Numbered from the stretch's first letter, positions 1 to 9,210 are shown. The stretch: 58,618 bases of DNA from DAIDHZ01 sp035480255 (GCA_964630875.1 CAZVXF010000008.1:1-58618), one strand, 5' to 3'. Numbers and translations: made by a program. Notes: a model not told the origin generated them from the letters alone.

Positions 1-2
1 AT

Positions 3-369
3 TGGAGGTGGAGAGAATCGAACTCTCGTCCTTAGCAAACTACTCATAAATGACTACATGCTTATCACCTGTAATTAAGTTGGTTTTGCCGACAGGCGAA
101 ACGCTTGGAACCAACTAGCAAACCTTAATCTCGAATCCTTACCCCAGATTTGCCAGTACTAGTAAGGTTCATACCAAGATGTATGACGGTGAGGATCTGT
201 AACTCTCGGTCTGATCCCAGCTCACCGGGCACTTAAGGCGGTTAAGCCTTAAGCAGCCATCAATTCGTTAGAATTGTCGTTTATATTTAATCGGATATTT
301 TTAGAGGCCAACGATTGTCCTCCACATGCCACCTATGCATCGCTTCCAAGTCGAAACCTTGACACCCCC
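3..369 (-). ncRNA. ssrA: tmRNA (transfer-messenger RNA)
   Basis: Rescues ribosomes stalled on broken mRNAs and adds a degradation tag. On the minus strand the 5' end GGGGGUG pairs with the 3' CACCUCC preceding an encoded A (CCA end at position 3), forming the tRNA-like acceptor stem. The 3' part carries a T-arm with GUUCGAUUC. The tag frame runs from 308 down to 249 (resume codon GCC at 308-306, stop TAA at 251-249) and reads ASKNIRLNINDNSNELMAA, ending in the usual hydrophobic-Ala-Ala. It is a one-piece tmRNA of about 367 nt. A clear call; the exact 5' end rests on acceptor-stem pairing. Confidence 0.95.
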
Positions 370-429
370 GCGAAGAATACTATTTCGAATATCCTTTGCG
401 GGAGAGAGAAGACATATGCTTATACACCC

Positions 430-459
430 ATTCTAGCATATGTCCTATTTTTCACACAA
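430..459 (-). promoter_or_regulatory. candidate ssrA promoter
   Basis: On the minus strand TTGTGT (459-454) and TAGAAT (435-430) are 18 bp apart, a fair sigma-66/sigma-70 match about 60 bp upstream of the mature tmRNA 5' end. A perfect 9-bp inverted repeat, GACATATGC (411-419) and GCATATGTC (436-444), brackets the -10 box. Confidence 0.45.
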
Positions 460-518
460 ATAATGGCTTTTTTAGAGTATGTATAACTCATTTGTATTCA
501 GCGCTTTGAAAGTAAAAA

Positions 519-547
519 GCGACAAAAATTTAAGTGTAAACTATAAT
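519..547 (+). promoter_or_regulatory. candidate ileS promoter
   Basis: TATAAT at 542-547 lies 17 bp after GCGACA (519-524). The -10 is perfect and the -35 is weak (four of six). The predicted transcript start near 554 would leave only about 8 nt before the TTG start of ileS. Confidence 0.45.
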
Positions 548-561
548 CTTCCTTCTGTATT

Positions 562-3500
562 TTGAGGTTTCCTATTTTTCAGTTCGATCCAAGCGAAAGC
601 ATGCCAAAACGAGAAGAGCGAGTCCTTCAATTTTGGCAAAAACATCAGATTTTTAAGCGCTCTGTAGAAGAAAAAAAAGATCGCCCTTTATTTTCTTTCT
701 ATGATGGTCCCCCTTTTGCTACAGGACTTCCTCATTATGGTCACATTTTAGCTGGCACGATTAAAGACGCCGTTCCTCGTTACAAGACAATGAAAGGATT
801 TTGCGTCCCGAGACGGTTCGGATGGGATTGCCATGGGCTGCCGGTCGAAAATGAGATTGAAAAGGCAAAAAATCTCTCTGGCGCTCTTGCAATTGATGAA
901 TTTGGAATTGCAGCTTTCAACGAGGAGTGCAGAAGCATCGTTTTACGCTATAGCAATGAGTGGAAAAAAACGGTCGACCGAATGGGTCGTTTCGTTGACT
1001 TTAGCCAAACCTATAAGACGATGGATCCATCGTTTATGGAAAGCGTTTGGTGGGTTTTCAAGCAACTGTTCGATAAAGGACTCATTTACGAAGGCTTTAA
1101 GGTGATGCCTTACTCAATGAAATTGGGGACGCCATTATCGAACTTTGAAGCAAATTTGAATTATCAGGAAGTAGACGATCCCTCCATCACAGTTGCATTT
1201 AAAAAAGTGGACGAGCCGAACACGTATTTCCTGGCTTGGACAACGACTCCTTGGACACTTCCTTCAAACTTGGCCTTGATGGTCGGCCCGGAACACTCCT
1301 ATGTAAAAGTCAAAGATAAAACAGGCAAACAATATATTTTAGCCGAAGCGCGCTTAGCGGACACATTTAAAGAAGAGGTCGAAATTCTAGAGCGTTTTTC
1401 AGGCAAAAAATTAAATGGCGCTCGCTATGCTCCTCTATTCCCATTTTTTGCCGATCGAAATGCATTCCGCATCATTATGGAAGAATCTGTCTCAATCGAA
1501 GATGGTACAGGGATTGTTCATTCCGCTCCTGCATTTGGCGAGGTCGACTTTTTTGCTTGTAAGCGTGAGAATATTGAGCTTGTGTGTCCGATCGATTCCA
1601 ATGGTCGTTTCACAAGCGATGTGCCTTCTTATCAAGGAATGCTTGTCAAAGAGGCCGATAAAATCATCATGCGTGATTTGAAAGCAGCAGGCGTTCTTTT
1701 TTATCAAGGGACGATTCATCACCGCTATCCATTCTGTTGGAGATCCGATACTCCCCTCATTTATAGAGCGGTTCGCACTTGGTTTGTGGCTGTAGAACAA
1801 ATCAAAAATGAATTGCTCGCTTCAAACGCACACATCCATTGGATGCCCGAGCACATTAAAGATGGCCGGTTTGGAAAATGGCTTGAAAATGCAAGAGATT
1901 GGGCAATTAGCCGCAATCGATACTGGGGAACACCAATTCCTGTTTGGATCAACGAAAAAGGCGATGTCCACGTTGTAGAAAGCATTCAAGAGCTTGAAAC
2001 ACTCACGAATACCAAAATCACCGACTTGCACCGCCACTTCATCGATCACTTGATGTTCGAAAAAGACGGCTACACATATCGTCGTATTCCTGAAGTCTTT
2101 GATTGCTGGTTTGAATCAGGTTCTATGCCATATGCGCAGAATCACTATCCTTTTGAAAACAAAAAGACTTTTGAAAGCTCTTTTCCTGCTGATTTTATTG
2201 CAGAAGGCATTGACCAAACACGTGGCTGGTTCTACACTCTGACAATCCTATCTACTGCCCTCTTTAAAAAACCTGCATTCAAAAACGTCATAGTGAACGG
2301 AATTATTTTGGCAGAAGACGGCAATAAAATGTCGAAAAAGCTCAAAAACTATCCTGATCCAGAAATCGTCATTGATAAATTGGGCGCCGATGCAATTCGT
2401 CTTTACATGCTTGGAAGCCCCGCCGTAAAAGCCGATGATTTGCGTTTCTCTGAAAAAGGAGTGGAGCATACTTTACGACAAGTTCTCATCCCCATGTGGA
2501 ACTGCTTTGTCTTTCTCTCTACATACGCCAAAATCTACAACTGGAAAGCAGAGAAAATATCTTCCAAGCCCGCAGCACTGATCGATCAATGGCTGCTCTC
2601 TATTCTACAAAAGCTCATTGCCGATGTTGAGTCTGGAATGGAAAATTACGATCTCAATCGCGCCGTTGAACCATTTATCCAATTTATCGATCAGCTCACC
2701 AACTGGTATATTCGCAGATGTCGCGGTCGCTTTTGGACAGACGCCGATACGCAAGATCGAAGAGAATCATTTTCAACGCTTTATACAGTTCTCTTAAGTT
2801 TAACTCAGATTGCAGCCCCATTTATCCCCTTCTTATCTGAAGCGATTTATCAAGAGTTAAAAACAGACGATATGCCTGATTCGGTGCATCTCTCCGACTT
2901 TCCTCTTTATAATGAGAAATTCCGCAATAAAGATCTGGAAAAAGAAGTGGAAGCAGTCCAAGCAGCAGTAGGTCTTGGTCACGCTCTGCGCAAAGAATAC
3001 AAGCTTAAAGTTCGTCAACCTTTAGCAAAAGCTTATCTCATCTCTTCAAATCCAGAACGCCTCTTTTCTCTTAAAAAACAAACTCAACTCATTGCAGACG
3101 AACTCAATGTAAAAGAGATCGAATTTTGCAGCGATGAATCTGAATTTGTCCAATGGTTTGCAAAACCCAACTTCCCAGTCCTGGGTAAGAAAATCGGTAA
3201 ATTCATGCCACAGGCGCAAAAAATCATCACAGGTTTTACACGTTCGCAAATTCAACAAATCGCAGCGGGCAAAAACATTACAATCAAACTTGACGACCAA
3301 AATGTCGAAATCACACCTGCCGACGTTCAAATTGAGCGCAAAGTGAAAGAGGGCACAGCTGCCGGCAACCAAGGCGATCTTACTGTTACCCTCGATACGC
3401 AACTCAATGATGAACTTCTTGAAGAAGGTCTCGCTCGCGAGCTTGTGAACAAAATCAACACCATGCGAAAAGACCTCGATTTCCAAGTCACCGACCGCAT

Positions 3501-3666
3501 TCGTATTCAACTCCAAGCCACTGATAAAGTCCGCACCTGTTTTGAGAAATATTACGACTACATCACAGGAGAAGTCCTCGCAACCGAAGTCCAATTTACA
3601 AACTGTGATGGCCAATCCATTGATCTCAATGGGGAAGTTGCAAAACTTCTTCTCAAAAGAGTCTAA
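562..3666 (+). CDS. ileS: isoleucyl-tRNA synthetase
   Basis: Charges tRNA-Ile with isoleucine in the cytoplasm. The 1034-residue class I synthetase shows the HIGH-type signature PHYGHIL (about residues 57-63), GWDCHGLPVE, and KMSKK near residue 589, followed by the anticodon-binding helical domain and a long C-terminal region without the four-Cys zinc knuckle of the E. coli type. That matches the eukaryote-like IleS class found in Chlamydia. The start is taken as TTG at 562 because the segment FPIFQFDP before the first ATG (601) looks like the usual family N-terminus. No strong Shine-Dalgarno sequence is visible. It is followed 18 bp later by the toxin-antitoxin-like pair. Confidence 0.95.
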   Translation: MRFPIFQFDPSESMPKREERVLQFWQKHQIFKRSVEEKKDRPLFSFYDGPPFATGLPHYGHILAGTIKDAVPRYKTMKGFCVPRRFGWDCHGLPVENEIEKAKNLSGALAIDEFGIAAFNEECRSIVLRYSNEWKKTVDRMGRFVDFSQTYKTMDPSFMESVWWVFKQLFDKGLIYEGFKVMPYSMKLGTPLSNFEANLNYQEVDDPSITVAFKKVDEPNTYFLAWTTTPWTLPSNLALMVGPEHSYVKVKDKTGKQYILAEARLADTFKEEVEILERFSGKKLNGARYAPLFPFFADRNAFRIIMEESVSIEDGTGIVHSAPAFGEVDFFACKRENIELVCPIDSNGRFTSDVPSYQGMLVKEADKIIMRDLKAAGVLFYQGTIHHRYPFCWRSDTPLIYRAVRTWFVAVEQIKNELLASNAHIHWMPEHIKDGRFGKWLENARDWAISRNRYWGTPIPVWINEKGDVHVVESIQELETLTNTKITDLHRHFIDHLMFEKDGYTYRRIPEVFDCWFESGSMPYAQNHYPFENKKTFESSFPADFIAEGIDQTRGWFYTLTILSTALFKKPAFKNVIVNGIILAEDGNKMSKKLKNYPDPEIVIDKLGADAIRLYMLGSPAVKADDLRFSEKGVEHTLRQVLIPMWNCFVFLSTYAKIYNWKAEKISSKPAALIDQWLLSILQKLIADVESGMENYDLNRAVEPFIQFIDQLTNWYIRRCRGRFWTDADTQDRRESFSTLYTVLLSLTQIAAPFIPFLSEAIYQELKTDDMPDSVHLSDFPLYNEKFRNKDLEKEVEAVQAAVGLGHALRKEYKLKVRQPLAKAYLISSNPERLFSLKKQTQLIADELNVKEIEFCSDESEFVQWFAKPNFPVLGKKIGKFMPQAQKIITGFTRSQIQQIAAGKNITIKLDDQNVEITPADVQIERKVKEGTAAGNQGDLTVTLDTQLNDELLEEGLARELVNKINTMRKDLDFQVTDRIRIQLQATDKVRTCFEKYYDYITGEVLATEVQFTNCDGQSIDLNGEVAKLLLKRV

Positions 3667-3684
3667 GATAGATATGATTCATTT

Positions 3685-4095
3685 ATGAATTCAAAACAGT
3701 CAGATATTCGTTGGCAACAGCGTTTTAGTAATTACAAAAGAGCTCTTTCACAGCTATCCAAGTTCATGAAGCATTCACATCTGAATGAACTGGAAGAGCA
3801 AGGTCTCATTCAAGCTTTCGAATACACCCACGAACTAGCCTGGAAAACTTTAGCTGATTACGCAAAGGATAAAGGGTATTCTGATATTTATGGTTCAAAG
3901 GATGCGACTCGTCAGGCATTCAATATGACGATCATTGAAAATGGTGATGTTTGGATGGAAATGATTCAAAGTCGCAACTTAACTTCGCATACCTATAATC
4001 AAGACGTCACAAAACAAATAATTGATGCTATCCACAAACGTTATTACTTAGCTTTTGTACAGCTCGAAACAAGATTAGAAAAGTTGAAAACATGA
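3685..4095 (+). CDS. HepT-like nucleotidyltransferase-associated protein (HI0074 family)
   Basis: A 136-residue all-helical protein of the HI0074/HepT type. It carries the HepT signature R-X4-H-X-Y as RNLTSHTY (R97, H102, Y104). In known MntA/HepT modules HepT is an RNase toxin that is inactivated when MntA adds AMP to the Tyr of this motif; older annotation calls the family a nucleotidyltransferase substrate-binding protein. The stop overlaps the start of the next gene by 4 bp (ATGA), the usual arrangement of the pair. Family assignment is firm; toxin activity is inferred from the family. Confidence 0.85.
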   Translation: MNSKQSDIRWQQRFSNYKRALSQLSKFMKHSHLNELEEQGLIQAFEYTHELAWKTLADYAKDKGYSDIYGSKDATRQAFNMTIIENGDVWMEMIQSRNLTSHTYNQDVTKQIIDAIHKRYYLAFVQLETRLEKLKT

Positions 4096-4406
4096 AATTT
4101 GGTTTATCTGAGGACGAGCAATTAAAAATAAAATCCGTCTTTATGAAATATCCGCAAATTCAATCTGTTACTATTTACGGTTCTAGATCAATGGGGAATT
4201 ATAAAACAGGTTCCGATATTGATCTTACAATCAAAGGAGATGGATTAAATTTACAACTCCTTTGCAAAATTAATAACGATTTAGATGATTTATTTTTGCC
4301 CTATAAATTTGATATTTCTTTCTTTCAAGACATTAATAATCTAGAATTAATTGATCACATTCATCGTCGCGGACAAATTTTTTATGATTCTAAAAGTATC
4401 GGTTAG
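4092..4406 (+). CDS. MntA-like minimal nucleotidyltransferase (antitoxin type)
   Basis: A 104-residue nucleotidyltransferase with the minimal motif G-S-X10-D-X-D: GS at residues 30-31, D42 and D44 within TGSDIDL. In characterised modules the enzyme AMPylates HepT and so neutralises it. It is translationally coupled to the HepT-like gene (4-bp overlap) and its 3' end overlaps the next gene by 23 bp. The length is typical for MNT domain proteins. Whether this pair is an active toxin-antitoxin module is inference from motif integrity and gene order. Confidence 0.85.
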   Translation: MKFGLSEDEQLKIKSVFMKYPQIQSVTIYGSRSMGNYKTGSDIDLTIKGDGLNLQLLCKINNDLDDLFLPYKFDISFFQDINNLELIDHIHRRGQIFYDSKSIG

Positions 4407-4641
4407 TCCAAATGCTCGTGAGAGCAAAATCGTCGGATTTCAAGATGATGTACTCAGAGTAAGAATTCACGCTCCTCCTGACAAGGGCAAAGCAAACGAA
4501 ACATTGATCGAATTTTTAAGTGAGACTTTTTCCATTCCAAAATCGAAAATACACATCTTATCCGGACATACAAGTCGTTTAAAGAAGCTTGAAATAGAAG
4601 GTGAAATTAATCTTTCTTCTTTGAAGAACGTTTCGATTTGA
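4384..4641 (+). CDS. DUF167/YggU family protein
   Basis: A small (85 aa) protein of the DUF167 (YggU) family, recognised from SVSPNARES near the start and the HAPPDKGKANETLIEFL block with SGHTSRLK. The cellular role of the family is not established. The start is ATG 4384, giving MILKVSVSPN; the open frame extends upstream to TTG 4351 but that segment is not family-like. It overlaps the MntA-like gene at its 5' end and overlaps the oppositely oriented small gene tail-to-tail by 35 bp at its 3' end. Confidence 0.8.
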   Translation: MILKVSVSPNARESKIVGFQDDVLRVRIHAPPDKGKANETLIEFLSETFSIPKSKIHILSGHTSRLKKLEIEGEINLSSLKNVSI

Positions 4642-4804
4642 TTGGAACTAAAACATATTTAAATTTGGGTTTAATTGATTTTATTTTTCCGTTTTCCTCA
4701 ATCACTAAGGAAGTCTTTGTTCGAATTGCAAGATCGATCGCTCGTTTCACACCCAGTGCATGAGCTTTTAAGAAAAAATCATTGATGTCAGTGTACGTAG
4801 CCAT
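4607..4804 (-). CDS. small protein paired with the zeta-type kinase
   Basis: A 65-residue protein starting at ATG 4804 (a TTG at 4810 is possible). The N-terminal half is helical (DINDFFLKAHALGVKRAIDL), then a short strand-rich part (TSLVIEENGKIKSI) and a Lys-rich tail. It overlaps the 3' end of the zeta-like gene by 17 bp, so the two are co-translated. The position suggests a dedicated partner or antitoxin. I do not recognise a named family. Confidence 0.6.
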   Translation of the reverse strand: MATYTDINDFFLKAHALGVKRAIDLAIRTKTSLVIEENGKIKSIKPKFKYVLVPIKSKRSSKKKD

Positions 4805-5372
4805 AAACAATTTCCTGTAATTTTTCCCACATTTCTATATTCTCAATTTCTAATTGAGAAGACAACTCTTTTCTCGCGACAACTTCTCTTTCTGCTGAAT
4901 TATCAAGTATCAGAGCTGTATCTGCGATAGGCAAGTATAAATTGATTAGATTTTTTAACCCACGAAAATAGCGTCGGCGAATATCTGCTTCTGGAATATT
5001 GTGACCTCCTTGCTGGACTCTGCGAGCGACTCTTTTTACGGCCAGCTCTGGGCTAGAAAGCCAGAGATAAATCAAATTGATTGTATACCCCATCGTTTTC
5101 GCTTTTTTCAAATGGGTTACATAAGAAAGTCCAGAAGCAGTTGTCTCAAATACAAAGCTCTTATTTCCCGATAAACACTCATGAAATCTTTGAATCATTA
5201 ATCTTCCAGCCTGAACATTTACGCTTTCTGGATGTAAAGGAGAAAGGCCTCTTGCAATATGATCTGCATTAATGAATTCATCGTAAATATCATCTTGCTT
5301 ATAAAAAATGGCTTCTGTTGTTGTCGTCTTGCCGGCACCGTTTGGTCCTGCAATCATCATCAACTTTGTCAT
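4788..5372 (-). CDS. zeta-toxin-like P-loop kinase (COG4185 type)
   Basis: A 194-residue P-loop protein with Walker A GPNGAGKTT (residues 9-17), NADHIARGLSP, FETTASG and an Arg-rich segment (RRVQQGGHNIPEADIRRRYFRGL) typical of zeta-toxin-like kinases. Zeta toxins phosphorylate UDP-N-acetylglucosamine, but many members of this wider family have no known substrate. The start overlaps the lepB stop by 4 bp (ATGA), so it is read from the lepB transcript. The small gene downstream may be its antitoxin, although classical epsilon antitoxins precede the toxin. Confidence 0.75.
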   Translation of the reverse strand: MTKLMMIAGPNGAGKTTTTEAIFYKQDDIYDEFINADHIARGLSPLHPESVNVQAGRLMIQRFHECLSGNKSFVFETTASGLSYVTHLKKAKTMGYTINLIYLWLSSPELAVKRVARRVQQGGHNIPEADIRRRYFRGLKNLINLYLPIADTALILDNSAEREVVARKELSSQLEIENIEMWEKLQEIVYGYVH

Positions 5373-7192
5373 AATTTATGGGATTGTTTCTTGCGACGAT
5401 ACACGAGATATCCAGCAATGATGACCATGGCACTTCCCCAAACAAAAATCGTTGGGAATGTGAGTTGATTCTTCTCAGGCTGTGGCAATTTGCCAAAACG
5501 CGAGCCAGGTGGAGAAAAGAGGAAGCTTAAAACCCCTTTTAGATTGTCTTGCGGGACAAAACCAAATTGTCGACTATCTGCGCTCATTGCATGGTTATCA
5601 CCAAGCATGAGATACATTTTCTCAGGAACGACGACACCATATTTACGAATGAACTCCTTATCAAGACTTCCATCAGCTAAGAGTGGTGCGCCTTGATCAA
5701 TAAAGGCATCAATTCTTCCCTGTTCTTTTTCATTGAAAGCAACAAGAGCAGGATCATTCCGTTCAAGAATTGAAGATCCCATCAAATAGAGTGATCCATC
5801 CCTAAAATAGGCATATCGAGAAGGATAAAGCGTACTATTTTTTGCCGGTTCATAGAAAGTCAGGAATTCTATTCCAAAATTGTACAGCTTCTGAACAAAA
5901 CTTGGGTCTTTGTTATACAACGGATGATTTGCAGCCAATTCTTTTGTTATCCCAAGCGGATAAATGCGAACAGCTTTCCCATTTTGGATTTCATAGGTGC
6001 CATTCGGGACATTTTCGAGTGTCGGAAAATAACGCGAGAAGAAAGGATGATTTTTCTGTGATCCGATATGAAATGCCTTTCCGTTTTCTACAGTAAAACG
6101 GCAGGTTGTTAAGCTGTTTGCAATTGTATGTAGATGATCTTTTTGCAATGGAATTAGAGAAACTGTTGTCGCTAAGTCAGGACGAACACGGTGCATGCGA
6201 TCTTTAACGAGCTTTCCATGTTTCAAACTTGGATGATGGGTCAATTCTAGATATAAAAGACCATTCTCAGGTACAGCACCTGGATACATTGAAGCTAACT
6301 GCTCTTGATTCAGAAGGCGTGCCATCGCATAGTTTTTCATGCCCCAAAGGTCGCTATAATGCTCCAGCCCCCCGAGCATTTCGCCCTTGATTGTGCCAAA
6401 GACATTGGTTTTCAACTTGGCTACCGGAAGATTCATTTGCTGGAAAACAGACGTCATAAACATCTGCCCTTGTAAATCTTTGGTATCGACTGTTCCCTCA
6501 AAACGAATGAAGGGAACATGTTCTAAGTTTTGGCTCCAGTCTGATTTGCGCAATTCAGCCAAATCATTGCCATTCTTATCGATTCCATAGATCTTTCCAC
6601 CATAGAAATAAAGCGTATCCCCAGGCTTTCCCATGAGTCGTTTCACAAACAGCTTTTTGCCCGGAAAGAGATAAAAATATACCGTGTCAGAATCCGGGAT
6701 GTCCATATTGGCCCCTGTCCAGACAACAATGCTTCCCCTCTTCACAAGAGAATCATCAAACATAAAATGCGTTGTAGAAAGAGGTACATTCACACTAAAA
6801 TCGGTCTTTGAAACAACGAGGAAATCGCTTTCCTTCAATGTCGGGCGCATAGAGCCGGTTGGAATTGTATAGAGCTCAAACCACATTTGACGAATGACAA
6901 TAGCCACCAGCAGTGCAAATCCCAGCCCGCCTACAGCATGCCGCACTTTTTCAAAAGCGGTCTGTGGCATATACTGATGCGCAGCTTCTTGCAGTTCCCG
7001 AGCACGAATCTTTGCCTCAGGCGCATTTTTTGCCTTCAAAGCCTCCCGTAAAGAATCCAGATGAGCAATAATTTTTTCTTTAGCATGGTGATCTAAGACT
7101 TTCCATTTTCTCTGGTAAAGTCGATCCAGCTTACGCAGGACTTTTTTTGACCTTCTTAAATGGTAAAATGCGGTGAGCCCGTATCGTTTCAT
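5369..7192 (-). CDS. lepB: signal peptidase I, chlamydial long form
   Basis: Removes signal peptides from exported proteins at the inner membrane. The catalytic Ser lies in IPTGSMRPTL (S114) just after a membrane segment (about 86-102), and the general-base Lys in KKLFVKRLMGKPGD (K184). The family box GDNHAMSADSR sits near residue 530, and a second membrane segment (TIFVWGSAMVIIAGYLVY) is at the C-terminus. At 607 residues it is nearly twice the usual bacterial length, because of a long insert between the catalytic boxes as in Chlamydia LepB. The N-terminal 80 residues are basic and helical. Last codons overlap the zeta-like gene. Confidence 0.93.
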   Translation of the reverse strand: MKRYGLTAFYHLRRSKKVLRKLDRLYQRKWKVLDHHAKEKIIAHLDSLREALKAKNAPEAKIRARELQEAAHQYMPQTAFEKVRHAVGGLGFALLVAIVIRQMWFELYTIPTGSMRPTLKESDFLVVSKTDFSVNVPLSTTHFMFDDSLVKRGSIVVWTGANMDIPDSDTVYFYLFPGKKLFVKRLMGKPGDTLYFYGGKIYGIDKNGNDLAELRKSDWSQNLEHVPFIRFEGTVDTKDLQGQMFMTSVFQQMNLPVAKLKTNVFGTIKGEMLGGLEHYSDLWGMKNYAMARLLNQEQLASMYPGAVPENGLLYLELTHHPSLKHGKLVKDRMHRVRPDLATTVSLIPLQKDHLHTIANSLTTCRFTVENGKAFHIGSQKNHPFFSRYFPTLENVPNGTYEIQNGKAVRIYPLGITKELAANHPLYNKDPSFVQKLYNFGIEFLTFYEPAKNSTLYPSRYAYFRDGSLYLMGSSILERNDPALVAFNEKEQGRIDAFIDQGAPLLADGSLDKEFIRKYGVVVPEKMYLMLGDNHAMSADSRQFGFVPQDNLKGVLSFLFSPPGSRFGKLPQPEKNQLTFPTIFVWGSAMVIIAGYLVYRRKKQSHKL

Positions 7193-7381
7193 AAGTAATA
7201 AAATACCCTTATTTCCTCTTCACAGCAAGACTTTTTTCATACTGACGTTCAATCGAGGCCTCTGTATGAAATGAACAAAAACCAGTAAAGCACAAAGATT
7301 TATAATTATTAATATTATTAATTATTTTTATAATTATATGTGATGTTATAGTTAAATAAAGAGTTAAAAAATGGTATTACC

Positions 7382-7642
7382 ATGAAAATAAATGAAATTA
7401 TTATAACGAATAAGCAAGGCGGGGGATATGAAATCCAAGCTAAAAATCTCCAAGCCTATAAAGAACTGCAAAAGGCCATTACAAATGCAAATGTTCCTAC
7501 CGGAGAAAAAAATCTAGAAAAAAAAACCGTAGTGATAGATGCCTATGAGCATGAGTTACGTTCAGTGTTAGAGGCCCTTCATATCAACAAGAACGATGCG
7601 GATAAAGCAATCGATCATATTCCTAAGGGATACGCGCCCTAA
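7382..7642 (+). CDS. hypothetical small protein
   Basis: An 86-residue mixed alpha/beta protein beginning MKINEIIITNKQGGGYEIQ, soluble, with no signal peptide or membrane segment. It stands alone behind a very A/T-rich stretch (7290-7380) and ends in a strong hairpin. No clear Shine-Dalgarno sequence precedes ATG 7382. I do not recognise the family. Isolated promoter-gene-terminator layout supports it being a real gene. Confidence 0.6.
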   Translation: MKINEIIITNKQGGGYEIQAKNLQAYKELQKAITNANVPTGEKNLEKKTVVIDAYEHELRSVLEALHINKNDADKAIDHIPKGYAP

Positions 7643-7654
7643 AAATTTTGGGTT

Positions 7655-7686
7655 AAAAAGGTTTATCGAGAGGGATAAACCTTTTT
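7655..7686. terminator. bidirectional intrinsic terminator
   Basis: Perfect 13-bp stem (7655-7667 and 7674-7686) with a 6-nt loop; the arms begin with A5 and end with T5, so it can act on both strands. It sits between the convergent ends of the 86-residue gene and phoH. Confidence 0.8.
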
Positions 7687-7698
7687 AAGTCCAACACG

Positions 7699-9069
7699 CT
7701 ATAGAATCTGCGCTGCAAGTGATGCAAGCTCCGAACGCTCAGTCTTTTCTAAGAACATGTGGCCGTATATTTTGTGGTTTTTGAACTTATTCACCACAAA
7801 AGTAAGGCCGTTAGAATCCTTATCTAGGTAAGGATTATCGATTTGCGTTGGATCGCCAGTCAAGATTACTTTTGTCCCTTTACCAGCTCTAGAAATGATT
7901 GTTTTCACTTCATGAGGGGTGAGGTTCTGCGCTTCATCGACAATTATGTACATTTTAGGCAACGAGCGCCCGCGAATGTAGGTCACAGCTTCCATCTCAA
8001 CGCGCTTACTTTCCATGATGAAACCAAGGGCTGCAGCGCTATTGTTTTCACCGCTTGTGAGAGCGCAGAGATATTCCATGTTATCGAAGATTGGCTGCAT
8101 CCAGTGGGCGAGCTTCTCTTCTTTTGTCCCAGGAAGATAACCGATGTCCTTTCCAAGAGGAACAATCGGACGAGAAACTAAGATTTTTGAATAGCGATTT
8201 TCGTCGAAAACTTTACGCATTCCACATGCGAGTGCGAGCAATGTTTTCCCCGTGCCTGCCTGTCCTATCAGAGTCACAAGGTGAATATCATCGCGCATGA
8301 GAAGATCAATTGCGCATCGTTGTTCTAAGTTTAAAGGTTGAATGCCCCAAAGGTCCTTGCTAATCGGCGTTAATGGCTCTAATTTTTTCGTTTTCATACT
8401 GTGCTTACATGCAACAGAATTTTCGCCATTTGTTAAAAGCGCATATTCGTTGGGTCTAAAACCTTCTTCAATTATTGGGAGTGCGCCATCTTTTAGGAAC
8501 GTATCAATGTCTTGCTTTGTGCATTCAATTTTGCGAAAACCTCTATACATCTCTTCATAAGGCGCTTTGAGATTTTGATAATCTTCCGCTTCTAGATTCA
8601 TCGCTTCAGCTTTTACGCGAGTGACAAAATCTTTAGATACAATCACAACCGATTCGCCCTTCGATTTTAGAAGATAGGCGATAAAGAGAAATTTATTGCT
8701 GCTTCGATCTAGCCCTAATGGGAAACCGCTGACTTTCTCAGAAACAAGATCCAAATGAATGCGAATTTTTGGACCCTCAGGAATTTCAATCCCTTGATGC
8801 AAATCCCCTGTATTATCTGCTTTCAAAGAATCAATATAACGGATCACTTCTCGAGCATTTTTGCCAACCTCATCCGAATAGCGCTTTAAGCTATCTAATT
8901 CTTCCAATACAGCAAGGGGGATGACGACATCATTGTGTTTAAATTTTGTAATCGCAGCGGGATCGTGGATTAGTACGTTGGTATCGATGATAAAAGTCTT
9001 TCTACTCACTTTTCTTTCCTCGCTTTTTGTAAGAGTGATATGCGAAACCGGCGTGGACGCCATGCTCAT
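7699..9069 (-). CDS. phoH: PIN domain-PhoH ATPase fusion
   Basis: A 456-residue PhoH2-type protein: an N-terminal PIN nuclease domain (FIIDTNVLIHDP with D29, acidic residues later) joined to a PhoH ATPase with Walker A GQAGTGKT (269-276), IVDEAQNLTPHE and ILTGDPTQID. Characterised PhoH2 proteins couple ATP-driven RNA unwinding to cleavage by the PIN domain. ATG 9069 follows AGGTAGG; a second in-frame ATG lies at 9063. Chlamydia also carries phoH near ileS and lepB. Terminated by the shared hairpin at 7655-7686. Confidence 0.9.
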   Translation of the reverse strand: MSMASTPVSHITLTKSEERKVSRKTFIIDTNVLIHDPAAITKFKHNDVVIPLAVLEELDSLKRYSDEVGKNAREVIRYIDSLKADNTGDLHQGIEIPEGPKIRIHLDLVSEKVSGFPLGLDRSSNKFLFIAYLLKSKGESVVIVSKDFVTRVKAEAMNLEAEDYQNLKAPYEEMYRGFRKIECTKQDIDTFLKDGALPIIEEGFRPNEYALLTNGENSVACKHSMKTKKLEPLTPISKDLWGIQPLNLEQRCAIDLLMRDDIHLVTLIGQAGTGKTLLALACGMRKVFDENRYSKILVSRPIVPLGKDIGYLPGTKEEKLAHWMQPIFDNMEYLCALTSGENNSAAALGFIMESKRVEMEAVTYIRGRSLPKMYIIVDEAQNLTPHEVKTIISRAGKGTKVILTGDPTQIDNPYLDKDSNGLTFVVNKFKNHKIYGHMFLEKTERSELASLAAQIL

Positions 9070-9210
9070 TGAGGCCTACCTTTGTTATTCTGATTCAAAA
9101 ATTTCCTTATAGAACGTCAGGCAATCGCTGTCAAACTTAATACACAACTATATCACCATCATACACTTAAAACATAACCAGCAGTCAGGCGCAAAGACTG
9201 CTAGTTTTTA

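Noticed and set aside
274..486. 70-codon plus-strand open frame
   Set aside because: It overlaps the tmRNA gene and its promoter; no ribosome site or domain.
3046..3615. 189-codon minus-strand frame in ileS
   Set aside because: Antisense shadow of the ileS C-terminal region, no domain.
9180..9202. 7-bp hairpin AGCAGTC/GACTGCT as a terminator
   Set aside because: No gene ends there on the plus strand and the T-run is short; kept only as a note with the promoter.
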